A stretch of DNA of 64,000 bases from Rouxiella sp. S1S-2 (GTDB taxonomy: Bacteria; Pseudomonadota; Gammaproteobacteria; Enterobacterales; Enterobacteriaceae): positions 2,232,001-2,296,000 of the forward strand of contig NZ_WFKL01000001.1 of the NCBI RefSeq assembly GCF_009208105.1, in the 5' to 3' direction. The notes below the pieces were generated by a model that did no database searches, had not been told where the DNA came from, and saw nothing but the letters and a program-made list of their open reading frames with translations. The number at the start of each line of letters is the position of its first letter. Within the stretch, counting starts at the first letter, position 1. Made by a program: the position numbers and the translations under genes. Below, piece after piece: positions 1 through 8,010 of this stretch.

Positions 1-52
1 TCCGCAGTTGATAGCGAAATTCGGAAAGGGCTTCGTATTGACTTTTTTTCAT
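1..52 (-). CDS. MarR-family regulator, N-terminal fragment (gene continues beyond window start)
   Basis: An ATG at 50-52 on the minus strand opens a reading frame running off the window edge (17 codons seen). The peptide begins MKKSQYEALSEFRYQLR, which I recognise as the usual N-terminal helix of a family of MarR winged-helix regulators. The gene faces away from the CLC transporter at 359, and the shared upstream region holds a long palindrome at 89-131 that would suit a dimeric regulator. The assignment rests on only 17 residues, so it is tentative. Confidence 0.45.
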   Translation of the reverse strand, partial: MKKSQYEALSEFRYQLR

Positions 53-358
53 ATTCTGACCTGTAAATCGAAAATAATTAGGGTTGAAACACACCTTATA
101 TATATCATAACATGATGTATATAAGGTGTGTCTGACCTTCGAGTTATGACTCATCCGTAAAGAAGTTTGTTAATCGGTGTGCTCATTTCTGTTCCGAAGG
201 CTCAACCAGGGGCTGTCGAAAAGGGCGTTCCAATGGACATTTTGAGGCTGGCGGAAACGTGAACTTAATCACAAAAAATGATGACCACTTGACCCAATTT
301 TCCTATGCAAAAAAACCGGTATCTCAAGCCAGAACTCTCTTCATAAGGCATTTTTTAA
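53..358. other. Divergent intergenic region between the MarR-like gene and the CLC gene
   Basis: No gene is visible in these 306 bases. The region carries the large palindrome described separately and must contain the promoters of both flanking genes. A weak ribosome binding site (AAGG at about 345-348) precedes the CLC start at 359. I see no other structure that I can interpret. Confidence 0.5.
89..131. promoter_or_regulatory. 43-bp near-perfect palindrome, candidate MarR-type operator
   Basis: The arms at 89-102 and 118-131 are perfect 14-base inverted repeats, and the central bases (104-108 with 112-116) also pair around an axis at position 110. It lies about 40 bases upstream of the MarR-like start codon. 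No T-run follows either arm, so an operator is more likely than a terminator. Binding by the adjacent regulator is an inference from position and symmetry. Confidence 0.5.
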
Positions 359-2176
359 ATGTTGAAAAACAATAATCCAATGGACCCGTTGCACGGCTCG
401 ATTCCAATTTCGCCTTCGCTAGAAGTTTCCCTTATTAATGCCCATATGGCAAAAAAGTCTCAACCGTTGACCCGACGTGTGCTCTGGATTGGAGCCCTTA
501 GTCTCGTTTTAGGGGGAGTATCAGCCATCGTCGCTAATTTATTAGTTCGATTAATAGGATTAGTGACAAATTTCAGTTTTTTTGGTCGCATATCTACCGA
601 ATTCAGCAGCCCAACAAATAATCAACTTGGCTTGTGGGTCATCGTGGTACCTGTTATTGGCGGTCTGTTTGTGGGTGCTATGGCAAAGTGGGGATCGAAA
701 GCAATCCGTGGACATGGCATTCCGGAAGCGATGGAACAGGTTCTAATAAATGAAAGCCGTATTCCAGCACGCATGACTTGGTTAAAACCAATATCCTCGG
801 CCATTGTTATTGGCACCGGTGGCCCTTTCGGCGCAGAAGGTCCTATTATTGCTACCGGTGGAGCATTGGGTTCTCTAATGGGGCAGCTTATAAAGGTTAC
901 CACCGACGAACGTAAAACATTACTTGCCGCCGGAGCCGCTGCGGGTATGGCCGCTATCTTTGCTGCGCCCATTTCAGCGATATTATTGGCTATTGAACTT
1001 CTCCTGTTTGAGCGTCGTGCTCGCTCGCTAATACCTGTTGCTCTTGCTGTCGTTACCGCGACAAGCGTGCGCTATGCCCTGGAAGGCAGCACACCTATAT
1101 TTGCCATGTCCTCGATTGCCATTCCTGGCATCATCGCACTGATTATCTATACCATGCTAGGAGCGATACTCGGTGTGGCGGCCATCGGCGTCACAAAATT
1201 TACTTATGCGGTAGAGGATTTTTTCGAGAAATTACCGATTCACTGGGTGTTTTGGCCGGCGATTGGCGGATTGGTTATCGGCGTAGTGGGTTTCATAGAA
1301 CCGCAAACATTAGGGGTGGGTTATAACAACATAGCCACTCTCCTGAATGGCAATATGGCTCTTAATGCTATGATTGCGTTGTGTTTTTTTAAATTTTTAT
1401 CGTGGTCTATCGCGTTAGGAAGTGGTACGTCCGGAGGTACACTGGCACCGTTATTTATGGTAGGTGGCGCGCTAGGTGGAATAATAGGGACGGTATTGTC
1501 AGTGCATTTTCCCGAATTTGGTGTTGATCCACGTATCGCTGCGCTTGTAGGTATGGCTGCGTTGTTTGCAGGAGCATCCCGCGCTTTTATGACCTCGGTA
1601 ATTTTTGCATTTGAAACAACTCAGCAGCCTCACGGCCTTCTTCCGCTATTATCCGGATGTGCAGCAGCTTATCTGGTATCAGGCCTGATGATGCGCCAAA
1701 CCATCATGACGGAAAAGATTCATCGCCGTGGCGTAAGAGTTCCTGCTGATTATGGAAGTGATTACCTGGATCTCATCCCGGTAGGCGCAATTTGTAGCCG
1801 CAATGTTATTGTTCTCGAGGCCGCTCAGTCTTTGATTGAGGTGAGAAAATGGTTAGAACAAGATACAGAGCAGGCTCGTCATCAAGGTTTTCCCGTTCGT
1901 AAAGGTGAGCATATTGTGGGTATTGTGACTCGCAAGGATTTGGCTAATATTAATCTTCGGGATAATTTGACTATTCGGGATTGTATTAATCGTCCGCCAC
2001 TCGTTGTTCAGGAAAGCCATTCTGCACGCGAGGCTGCCGACCATATGGTTGATGCTGCCGTTGGCCGACTCATCGTTGTTGCCGATAATAATCTCGAAAA
2101 GATGGTAGGAATTGTCACGCGAGGAGACCTTTTGGCCGCGCATTCACAACGGTTGAAAGAAAAAAACCATCTATAA
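359..2176 (+). CDS. CLC-family chloride channel/antiporter with C-terminal CBS pair
   Basis: This is a 605-residue integral inner-membrane protein of the voltage-gated chloride channel family. The anion-pathway motifs are visible: GHGIPE at residues 118-123, GAEGP at 158-162 with the gating glutamate at 160, and SGGTLAPLF near residue 365. The first motif has His where ClcA has the ion-coordinating Ser of GSGIP. About residues 470-600 form two CBS repeats, which in this family sense nucleotides and modulate transport. The gene stands alone, divergent from a MarR-like regulator. Whether it is a channel or a Cl-/H+ antiporter cannot be decided here; the gating glutamate allows either. Confidence 0.9.
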   Translation: MLKNNNPMDPLHGSIPISPSLEVSLINAHMAKKSQPLTRRVLWIGALSLVLGGVSAIVANLLVRLIGLVTNFSFFGRISTEFSSPTNNQLGLWVIVVPVIGGLFVGAMAKWGSKAIRGHGIPEAMEQVLINESRIPARMTWLKPISSAIVIGTGGPFGAEGPIIATGGALGSLMGQLIKVTTDERKTLLAAGAAAGMAAIFAAPISAILLAIELLLFERRARSLIPVALAVVTATSVRYALEGSTPIFAMSSIAIPGIIALIIYTMLGAILGVAAIGVTKFTYAVEDFFEKLPIHWVFWPAIGGLVIGVVGFIEPQTLGVGYNNIATLLNGNMALNAMIALCFFKFLSWSIALGSGTSGGTLAPLFMVGGALGGIIGTVLSVHFPEFGVDPRIAALVGMAALFAGASRAFMTSVIFAFETTQQPHGLLPLLSGCAAAYLVSGLMMRQTIMTEKIHRRGVRVPADYGSDYLDLIPVGAICSRNVIVLEAAQSLIEVRKWLEQDTEQARHQGFPVRKGEHIVGIVTRKDLANINLRDNLTIRDCINRPPLVVQESHSAREAADHMVDAAVGRLIVVADNNLEKMVGIVTRGDLLAAHSQRLKEKNHL

Positions 2177-2341
2177 CAGCTTGCTTGCCATAATAATGAG
2201 AAGTTGGCTTTAAAGAACGACGTCAGCTGGGCAAAAGGGAGCAGCATTTTTAAAACCATTCATTTTATCCTCTCTTCGGCTAGGCAAGTTCGTTTCGGTA
2301 TGTGCTGCTCTTGAGCAGCACATACCTATAACTACTTTGCT

Positions 2342-2659
2342 CTATAAGCGTTGTGCACGCACACGTATGGGGATGAGATCGGTGAAAATCGGAACATCTG
2401 CCATCACCTCAGGCACTTCCGGGGAGGAAAAGACAGTCTCCATTGCCGCCTCATCCCGGAAGATGCATTCGCAAACGGCGACCGTTCCCGTTTCTTCGCG
2501 TGCAGGATAGAACGCGGCGACGTTTAACAAACCATACTTACCCCATGAACGCATCACCAGCGGGAGATGCACATTATTGTAATGTTCCCGATCAAATCGG
2601 TCCTCCGGCGTTCCTTGATAAGTCACATACACAACCACCTGCGAATCATAAATACTCAT
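2342..2659 (-). CDS. EthD-family protein
   Basis: A 105-residue protein starting MSIYDSQVVVYVTYQGTPEDR. The pattern of an early YVTY strand, a D(R/H)xHYxxxHLPLV segment and a closing pair of beta strands matches the EthD family, small dimeric ferredoxin-like (alpha/beta barrel) proteins often found beside oxidoreductases of xenobiotic or polyketide metabolism. Its role is not established for most members. It lies downstream of, and in line with, the efflux pump gene at 2715-4169, separated by 55 bases, so it may be co-transcribed with it. Confidence 0.75.
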   Translation of the reverse strand: MSIYDSQVVVYVTYQGTPEDRFDREHYNNVHLPLVMRSWGKYGLLNVAAFYPAREETGTVAVCECIFRDEAAMETVFSSPEVPEVMADVPIFTDLIPIRVRAQRL

Positions 2660-2714
2660 AGTTTTCTCCTGGTAGATGAATCAATATTTTTTGCGTTACT
2701 TAAAAGTGCATAAT

Positions 2715-4169
2715 TTAACGGACTGCTTGCTCTTTAAACGCAGACATATCAGCAGATTGCCGAGCAAGCTTAATAGCCAGTCCTGCCCCCAAAGCCAGAC
2801 AGAAAGCGATACAGAGAATTGAGACAAGAAATGCATGCGTGATATTTGCCGCGGTATCACGGTCGCCGAGAAGTGTGTAAAAAACCCCTCCAATGACAGC
2901 AACGCTTAGCGCGGTACTGATTTGTAACGTTGAACTCGCTATCCCGGCAATCATGCCCGAGAAAGCAGGGGCAACACGGCTTGTTAACATCCGCATCAAT
3001 GTTGGCAGCCCAAGACCCTGTCCAAAGCCGATGACAAACAGCAGTAAAGCAAGCGGTAGGGTTGAGGGCGACGCCCCAATGGCTGTATTTGAGATTAAGC
3101 ATGCCATACCAATCAATCCCACGGTTTCCAACCCCATGCCAATCGGATTGACATAGTTTCCTGCAAAACGCTTTAAATAAGCTGTCAACAGTGGGCCTAG
3201 CAGTAATCCGCCACCGAATGGCAGAAACACCAGTCCCGCGCTTAGCGCACTTTTATGCAAGGCACTTTGCAAATAGACCGAAAAGATCAGAAAGAAAACG
3301 CCGATGGAGTAAAACATTAATGCAACCACTAAGCCTCTCCCCAAACCCGGCATGCGCAGAATTACCGGGTCGATCAGCGGCGTACCGCCCCTCTGACTAA
3401 GCCGAGTCTCATAGCGCCAGAACAGACTTGCCAGCAGTGGTACAGCGATGAACGATAACCATACCCACCAAGGCCATCCGGCGGCACGGCCCTCGATTAA
3501 AGGTACGATCAGCAGACTCAGTGTCACTATGGATAACAGCACGCCGCCGGGATCCAATTTGGCTGCATGCTTGGCCCGCGTTTCTTTTAGTAAAGGGAGA
3601 CCGAACAGGATGACCAGCAGTGCGATTGGCAAGTTAACGAGAAAAATGGCTCGCCATCCTACACCAAACAGGTTCAATGAAATCAAGATGCCACCCAGTG
3701 CCTGCCCGATAACGGAAGCCAGACCAAACATCGCGCCATACAGGCTGAGTGCGAGCGGTTTTTCAGATTCGGGAAAAATAACCTGAATAGAGGCAAGTGC
3801 TTGAGGTGCCATTACAGCTGCCGTCAAGCCTTGCAAAATACGCCCGGCAATGAGCATCCATGGAGACCCTGCAAAGCCACACAGCACTGATGCGCCCGTA
3901 AAGCCTATAAGGCCAATAAAAAACATTCGGCCACGTCCGTAAAGGTCACCTAACCGACCACCGGTAATTAATGTCACAGCATAAAATGCTGCGTAGGAGG
4001 AAATAACTAATTGTTCTGCTGAGGAGGACGTGCCTAACTCTCCCTGAATCGAAGGAAGCGCAACATTGACAATAAAAAAATCAAGCGGCGGGAGGAACGT
4101 GCCAACCAGCAGTACCATAAACATGGCCCAGCGCCGTGGCTCAGCAGGTTTAGCATTAGTTGTCGACAT
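2715..4169 (-). CDS. MFS drug efflux transporter, DHA2 (14-TM) type
   Basis: A 484-residue polytopic membrane protein. The N-terminal half shows the DHA2 signature: an acidic residue in helix 1 (PPLDFFIVNVALPSI), motif A (GGRLGDLYGRGRMF) between helices 2 and 3, and motif C-like glycines (GQALGGILI) in helix 5. Length and hydrophobic spacing fit 14 transmembrane helices, as in QacA/EmrB proton-driven exporters. A good ribosome site (AGAGG) precedes the ATG at 4169, and a perfect palindrome at 4184-4199 overlaps its leader. The tetR gene immediately upstream on the same strand is the likely repressor. The substrate is unknown. Confidence 0.9.
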   Translation of the reverse strand: MSTTNAKPAEPRRWAMFMVLLVGTFLPPLDFFIVNVALPSIQGELGTSSSAEQLVISSYAAFYAVTLITGGRLGDLYGRGRMFFIGLIGFTGASVLCGFAGSPWMLIAGRILQGLTAAVMAPQALASIQVIFPESEKPLALSLYGAMFGLASVIGQALGGILISLNLFGVGWRAIFLVNLPIALLVILFGLPLLKETRAKHAAKLDPGGVLLSIVTLSLLIVPLIEGRAAGWPWWVWLSFIAVPLLASLFWRYETRLSQRGGTPLIDPVILRMPGLGRGLVVALMFYSIGVFFLIFSVYLQSALHKSALSAGLVFLPFGGGLLLGPLLTAYLKRFAGNYVNPIGMGLETVGLIGMACLISNTAIGASPSTLPLALLLFVIGFGQGLGLPTLMRMLTSRVAPAFSGMIAGIASSTLQISTALSVAVIGGVFYTLLGDRDTAANITHAFLVSILCIAFCLALGAGLAIKLARQSADMSAFKEQAVR

Positions 4170-4183
4170 AAAAGCCTCTTTAT

Positions 4184-4199
4184 GGAACCGATCGGTTCC
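4184..4199. promoter_or_regulatory. TetR-type operator upstream of the efflux pump
   Basis: GGAACCGATCGGTTCC is a perfect 16-base palindrome lying 15 bases upstream of the transporter start codon and downstream of the tetR stop. A copy matching at 13 of 16 positions lies upstream of tetR at 4845-4860. Two copies of one palindrome controlling a repressor and its target is the standard TetR arrangement, so repression by the 4218-4814 product is inferred. Confidence 0.7.
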
Positions 4200-4217
4200 T
4201 TATTGGGTAAAAAAATC

Positions 4218-4814
4218 TTATTCCAGAATACGCATTGCACAATCTATCAAAGCGATCATGTCTGCTTCAGGCGCTCCAGTTTTACCCAGCACTCGCATCC
4301 CTTGGATTTGGCATACCAGAAAACGCGCCATAACCTGCTCATCGCGTTCTGGGATCTCACCGTTTGCCTGACCGCGTACGATGGCACCCGCGTAAAGTTG
4401 CTGCAATCGTCGGAACATGCGTCCGGTTCGCTCTGCCACCTCAGCATCATGCGCCGCCATTTCAGTAGCTAACGAAACGACGAGACATCCACGTAATCCT
4501 GGATCACCTGATGAAAGTTGAGCGTAGCGTAACAGTGACTCACGAATTGTATTCTTAGCCTTGCCAGGTTGGGACAGTAAATCTGCAGTCTCCCGTAACC
4601 CTTTGGACATGTACAAATCAAGCGCGGCCAATAACAGACCTTTTTTATCGCCGAATGCCTTGTAGAGGCTACCGCGCGATAATCCGGTGCCTGCGATTAA
4701 ATCGGGCAAGGATGTTGCTTCATATCCTTTATCCCAAAAGACGTGCATGGCATCATGGGCTGCGGCGTCAAGTTCAAATTCACGCGGTCGCCCACTGCCA
4801 GTCGGATTTGCCAT
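4218..4814 (-). CDS. TetR-family transcriptional repressor
   Basis: A 198-residue protein from the ATG at 4814 (MANPTGSGRPREF). An upstream GTG at 4841 is in frame, but the later ATG has a purine-rich ribosome site (AAGGCAGAG) and leaves the operator at 4845-4860 outside the gene. The N-terminal helix-turn-helix is clear (TSLPDLIAGTGLSRGSLYKAF), followed by the alpha-helical ligand and dimerisation domain. It lies just upstream of the DHA2 pump on the same strand, and both genes have matching palindromes, so it probably represses itself and the pump until a ligand binds. Confidence 0.9.
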   Translation of the reverse strand: MANPTGSGRPREFELDAAAHDAMHVFWDKGYEATSLPDLIAGTGLSRGSLYKAFGDKKGLLLAALDLYMSKGLRETADLLSQPGKAKNTIRESLLRYAQLSSGDPGLRGCLVVSLATEMAAHDAEVAERTGRMFRRLQQLYAGAIVRGQANGEIPERDEQVMARFLVCQIQGMRVLGKTGAPEADMIALIDCAMRILE

Positions 4815-4844
4815 GGATGTCTCTGCCTTTTTATCGTACACTTA

Positions 4845-4860
4845 GAAACTGATTGGTTCC
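4845..4860. promoter_or_regulatory. TetR-type operator upstream of tetR (autoregulation)
   Basis: GAAACTGATTGGTTCC matches the perfect palindrome at 4184-4199 at 13 of 16 positions. It sits about 30 bases upstream of the preferred tetR ATG. Together the two sites suggest autoregulation plus control of the pump. Confidence 0.6.
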
Positions 4861-4924
4861 TATTTTAGCGTCAACGTTAAGAGAACATCAAGTTTTAAAT
4901 GCGTATGGCTTTGAGGCTAATGCG

Positions 4925-5413
4925 TTACCGAGCAACGTACCTGCTTTGTTTCCTTATATAAAATACTTGTGCTGTCACGCCGACTACCAGAGCGATGGCA
5001 ATAAACCCGAGAATTCCGCTGAGCAAAGGAGATTGTGGGTCTGTGACAATAGGGTGGCTGTCAGGCACTCTGCGCAATGTTTCAGATACTGTCGGGACCA
5101 TCAGAAAAAATGCGGTCAGACTCAGTATGATGGTTTCCAGGTATAAGCCCGCTTGCCCTTTCCAGGGGATGAAACCCACAGTGTAACCTGCGAGTAACAG
5201 TAAGAGAGTGACGGCACCAATTGCCGGACTTATGGGCTGATGTGCCACCAGAAAAACGGTGCAACAGCCGATCAACATGCAAAAGAAGTAGGCCACGCCC
5301 GCCTTTGACCGAGGAACTATGCGGCCATGTTTGATGAACATATAAGCGGCCAATGGAACGGCGGGTAGGCTTCCTAATGTGTGTACCCAACCAAGCGGAG
5401 TTATTCCGAACAT
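4925..5413 (-). CDS. Small multi-pass membrane protein of unknown function
   Basis: A 162-residue hydrophobic protein with about four or five predicted membrane helices, starting MFGITPLGWVHTLGSLPAV and ending with a basic tail (IRKQSRYVAR), which suggests a cytoplasmic C-terminus. I do not recognise a named family; it resembles uncharacterised quinol/haem-type small membrane proteins only in general form. It is divergent from the AraC regulator at 5540, and the intergenic region holds nested inverted repeats, so the regulator probably controls this gene. Confidence 0.7.
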   Translation of the reverse strand: MFGITPLGWVHTLGSLPAVPLAAYMFIKHGRIVPRSKAGVAYFFCMLIGCCTVFLVAHQPISPAIGAVTLLLLLAGYTVGFIPWKGQAGLYLETIILSLTAFFLMVPTVSETLRRVPDSHPIVTDPQSPLLSGILGFIAIALVVGVTAQVFYIRKQSRYVAR

Positions 5414-5453
5414 TCGACTATTCCTGTTTGATAGATCTTTTGAAGGAGATAAC

Positions 5454-5492
5454 CTTCATCGCTGTAAAGTGTCATTAATGACAGCGATGAAG
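5454..5492. promoter_or_regulatory. Nested inverted repeats in the AraC/membrane-protein divergent promoter
   Basis: A perfect 12-base inverted repeat (CTTCATCGCTGT at 5454-5465 with its complement at 5481-5492) encloses the 10-base palindrome TCATTAATGA at 5472-5481. It lies between two divergent starts (5413 and 5540), which suits an operator for the AraC-family protein. No T-run follows, so it is not an obvious terminator. Confidence 0.45.
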
Positions 5493-5539
5493 CGTTAATA
5501 TTACGATGCTTAAGCTATCAGAACCAAGGTGGAACCGAC

Positions 5540-6448
5540 ATGACCGAATCACTCGAAAATTTGACCATTCTTCCAGAGATGCGCTTGGACGGGCTGGCAT
5601 CAGGGGATCTTCTCTCGCAGGTATTGGCCCAAATTCGCCTCACCGGGGATCGCGTCTACTCTTGCACATTGGCATTGGGTGAACGGCTTGAATTGGATGC
5701 AAAAAGTGCCCACGTCTGCGTGCTTCGAAGCGGTGAGATGCAGATAGAGGGCATCGATGGGCAGCAAGTTACAATCAGTCAGGGCGATATTGTATTGCTT
5801 CCTCACGACTCGGCATCAGTAAATATCATCATGAGTGAGGGGGATGCGCAGGTCGTTATTTGTCGATTTTGGTTCGATGTCAGCAGTTTTCAAGCGATGC
5901 TGTTTGCAATGCCCAATCTTATCCATATCAAACAGATCGATACGGCTACTTGGGCAGAAGGCATACTTCATTTTATGTTGTTAGAGGCTAATGACTCGCA
6001 GCCAGGTGGCGCATTGATGGTTTCACGTTTGATAGATCTCACCGTTATTCGAATCCTAAGAACATGGGTCCAACAGGGATCTGCATCAGGATGGCTTGGA
6101 GGCCTGTCTGATGAAAACATTGCCCGTACACTTAGAGCAATCCATGAAAAACCCGGACAACAATGGCGCATTGATGCACTTGCTTCGATAGCTGGAATGT
6201 CACGATCAGGGTTTTGTGAACGCTTTAATCGCTTGGTGGGACGTTCACCGCTGCGCTATCAAAATGAATGGCGACTCAGGCTGGCAAAAGCCATGCTTTC
6301 AAAAAAAGATAGCCGCATAGGTAAAGTAGGTTTTGCCGTAGGCTATGAATCCGAAGCGTCTTTCAGCCGGGCATACAAAGCTTATTTTGGCCGATCCCCT
6401 CGAGACGATATTAACCAGAAAATGTCTGAGGGGCGCTTAAGCGGGTAG
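5540..6448 (+). CDS. AraC-family transcriptional regulator with N-terminal cupin
   Basis: A 302-residue protein with two parts. Residues 1-190 resemble the cupin_6 sensor domain of AraC-type regulators (beta-rich, with an ERLELDAKSAHVCVLRSGEM segment). Residues about 200-295 form the double helix-turn-helix DNA-binding domain (IDALASIAGMSRSGFCERF then IGKVGFAVGYESEASFSRAYK). Members of this subgroup often control neighbouring oxidoreductases; here the divergent membrane-protein gene and the dehydrogenase at 6712-7383 are candidate targets. The start has a nearby AAGGTGG ribosome site. The inducer is unknown. Confidence 0.9.
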   Translation: MTESLENLTILPEMRLDGLASGDLLSQVLAQIRLTGDRVYSCTLALGERLELDAKSAHVCVLRSGEMQIEGIDGQQVTISQGDIVLLPHDSASVNIIMSEGDAQVVICRFWFDVSSFQAMLFAMPNLIHIKQIDTATWAEGILHFMLLEANDSQPGGALMVSRLIDLTVIRILRTWVQQGSASGWLGGLSDENIARTLRAIHEKPGQQWRIDALASIAGMSRSGFCERFNRLVGRSPLRYQNEWRLRLAKAMLSKKDSRIGKVGFAVGYESEASFSRAYKAYFGRSPRDDINQKMSEGRLSG

Positions 6449-6711
6449 GGGAAGCGCCTGCTGGACGTGATGCTAATTGGGTGACGGTGGTGTCGTTTTA
6501 GGGGAAATGGTATGCCAGTACGCTTGTGGGGTGGTTTATAGAATATGAGTAAGCTTGCACCATAATGCAGGCTCAATGACTACGTAAAACTGCAGCGCAG
6601 CAAGATGACTTTGGCGCGGTACTTCACCGTTTTGAGGGACGAAGTTAGCAGGTGAATTAACCTTCCACTGATAATTCATTGAGTCTGTTATTAGGGGCTA
6701 CGTTTTTTAAG

Positions 6712-7383
6712 TTACCATTTCAATATATTCCCCGAATAATCAATAAAATGATGTCCTCCTTTGCCGCTCCAGGCCATGACCTGCTTGGTAATGCCATCAG
6801 TACTTTCTTCAATCGTCAGCGTGGCATTTTTTCCGCCCATATCAGTTTGTACCCAGCCAGGATGGACCGATAACAGTGTATGGTTTTTCAGTTGAGTTTC
6901 ACTTAATAGTCCCCGTGTAAGCATATTGAGGGCGGCTTTACTGGCGGCATATAAGGGATAAGTCGCTGAGCTGTTTTCATTCAAACTCGCCAACTGGGAA
7001 GTCATCAATGCCAGTACACCCGTTTGTGGTTTTAACAGGGGCAAAAGTTCTGACGCACAGCGAACCGGAGAGAAAGTGTTGGTCATGAAAAGCGAGAAGA
7101 TATCATGGTCACTCGCCTGCGTGACTTCCTGATGCGCCGGGCCATAGACGCCAGCATTGATGAATATAAGGTCAAATTGATGGCCTGAAAGCTGGTCTTT
7201 CAACGCCTGCCTCTGTACTTGATCATTTATATCTGCCGTCAGCCATTTGACGGACGCAGGACTGTCCTTCGGGGATGTTCCTCGAGACGTGGCAGCGACC
7301 TGCCAGCCACGCCCGGATAGCTGTTTGACGATGCCTAGACCGATTCCGCGCGACGCACCTATGATGAGAGCTGAAGAGGACAT
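6712..7383 (-). CDS. Short-chain dehydrogenase/reductase (SDR)
   Basis: A classical SDR of about 223 residues. The nucleotide-binding motif is GASRGIG at the N-terminus, NAG (FINAGVYGP) follows, and the catalytic YPLYAASK contains the YxxxK-type active site. The ATG at 7383 is chosen over 7389 because its spacing from the AAGGA ribosome site is better. The substrate cannot be predicted. It lies convergent with the AraC regulator gene, 263 bases away, with nothing recognisable between them. Confidence 0.9.
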   Translation of the reverse strand: MSSSALIIGASRGIGLGIVKQLSGRGWQVAATSRGTSPKDSPASVKWLTADINDQVQRQALKDQLSGHQFDLIFINAGVYGPAHQEVTQASDHDIFSLFMTNTFSPVRCASELLPLLKPQTGVLALMTSQLASLNENSSATYPLYAASKAALNMLTRGLLSETQLKNHTLLSVHPGWVQTDMGGKNATLTIEESTDGITKQVMAWSGKGGHHFIDYSGNILKW

Positions 7384-7501
7384 ATTCATATTTCCTTTCT
7401 GTAGGCAGTGGGTTATTAAAACGTAGCGTACAACCCTCGAGAGCCATTGGCCGTGATGCTGTTAACCTGTTAATAAATAAAATTGATAATCTGGCTAGTG
7501 C

Positions 7502-7792
7502 TGCCCGGCGACAGATGCTGGAATGGCCGTTTGTGGTTCGCGCCAGTGCCTGAAAAGTGCCCGTTCATCCGCATTTTTGCCGTCGTATTTTTTCATCTCG
7601 AAGTTATGATTGTGATAGGCCAACTTGAGCAGCGGAATTTTGGTTTCGAGCAGTGAAAGATTGAGTAGGTCGGCATGTGGATATTGACTTCGCCACCCTT
7701 GGTAGAAATCACCGGGACGATTACGGGAAAATGTAACTCATTGAAAATGGGTGTAGCGAGGGTATAGGGCGCCAAAACGGTCGTATTGTCCA
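7502..7792 (-). pseudogene. Decayed gene remnant, part resembling sugar-phosphate isomerase/epimerase
   Basis: On the minus strand one frame opens at an ATG at 7792 (MDNTTVLAPYTL) and is coherent for about 45 codons. A second frame then continues to a stop near 7502 and contains LAYHNHNFEMKKYDGK. The AYHNHNFE segment is close to the GYHNHDFEF motif common in TIM-barrel sugar-phosphate isomerases/epimerases. Neither frame gives a full-length protein, so a frameshifted and truncated relic is the simplest reading. The first frame may derive from a different gene. Confidence 0.3.
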
Positions 7793-7921
7793 TTTCACAC
7801 ACCCGAATAAGGCGTTATTCAAGCAGTAAATATTTAAAAAATCACAATTTTATCGGTTAAAACAGCGAGATTAACGTTGATCGTGACTGTTCAAAAGGCA
7901 ATGTTTTAAACCCGCATAACA

Positions 7922-7949
7922 TATCCCCCTGTCTGGAAACAGGGGGATA
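7922..7949. repeat. Perfect 11-bp inverted repeat downstream of ychF
   Basis: TATCCCCCTGT at 7922-7932 pairs exactly with 7939-7949 across a 6-base loop. It lies about 60 bases past the ychF stop in the direction of ychF transcription. A G/C-rich stem suits transcription termination, but no T-run follows on either strand, so its role is uncertain. Confidence 0.45.
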
Positions 7950-8010
7950 ATGGGTCAGAAAAGTCATCTACAGAGCATTTCCGACGCGGAAAACTTCACG
8001 TTTAAAAAAT

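Larger units (their letters stand above)
7390..8010. other. 620-bp region without an intact gene
   Basis: The region between the SDR gene and ychF contains no convincing intact gene. It holds a probable degraded gene at about 7502-7792 and an 11-bp perfect hairpin at 7922-7949, both listed separately. The rest (about 7800-7920) is AT-rich and unassigned. Confidence 0.5.

Noticed and set aside
4815..4841. GTG start adding nine residues to TetR
   Set aside because: The ATG at 4814 has a better ribosome site, and the GTG would place the start against the operator at 4845-4860.
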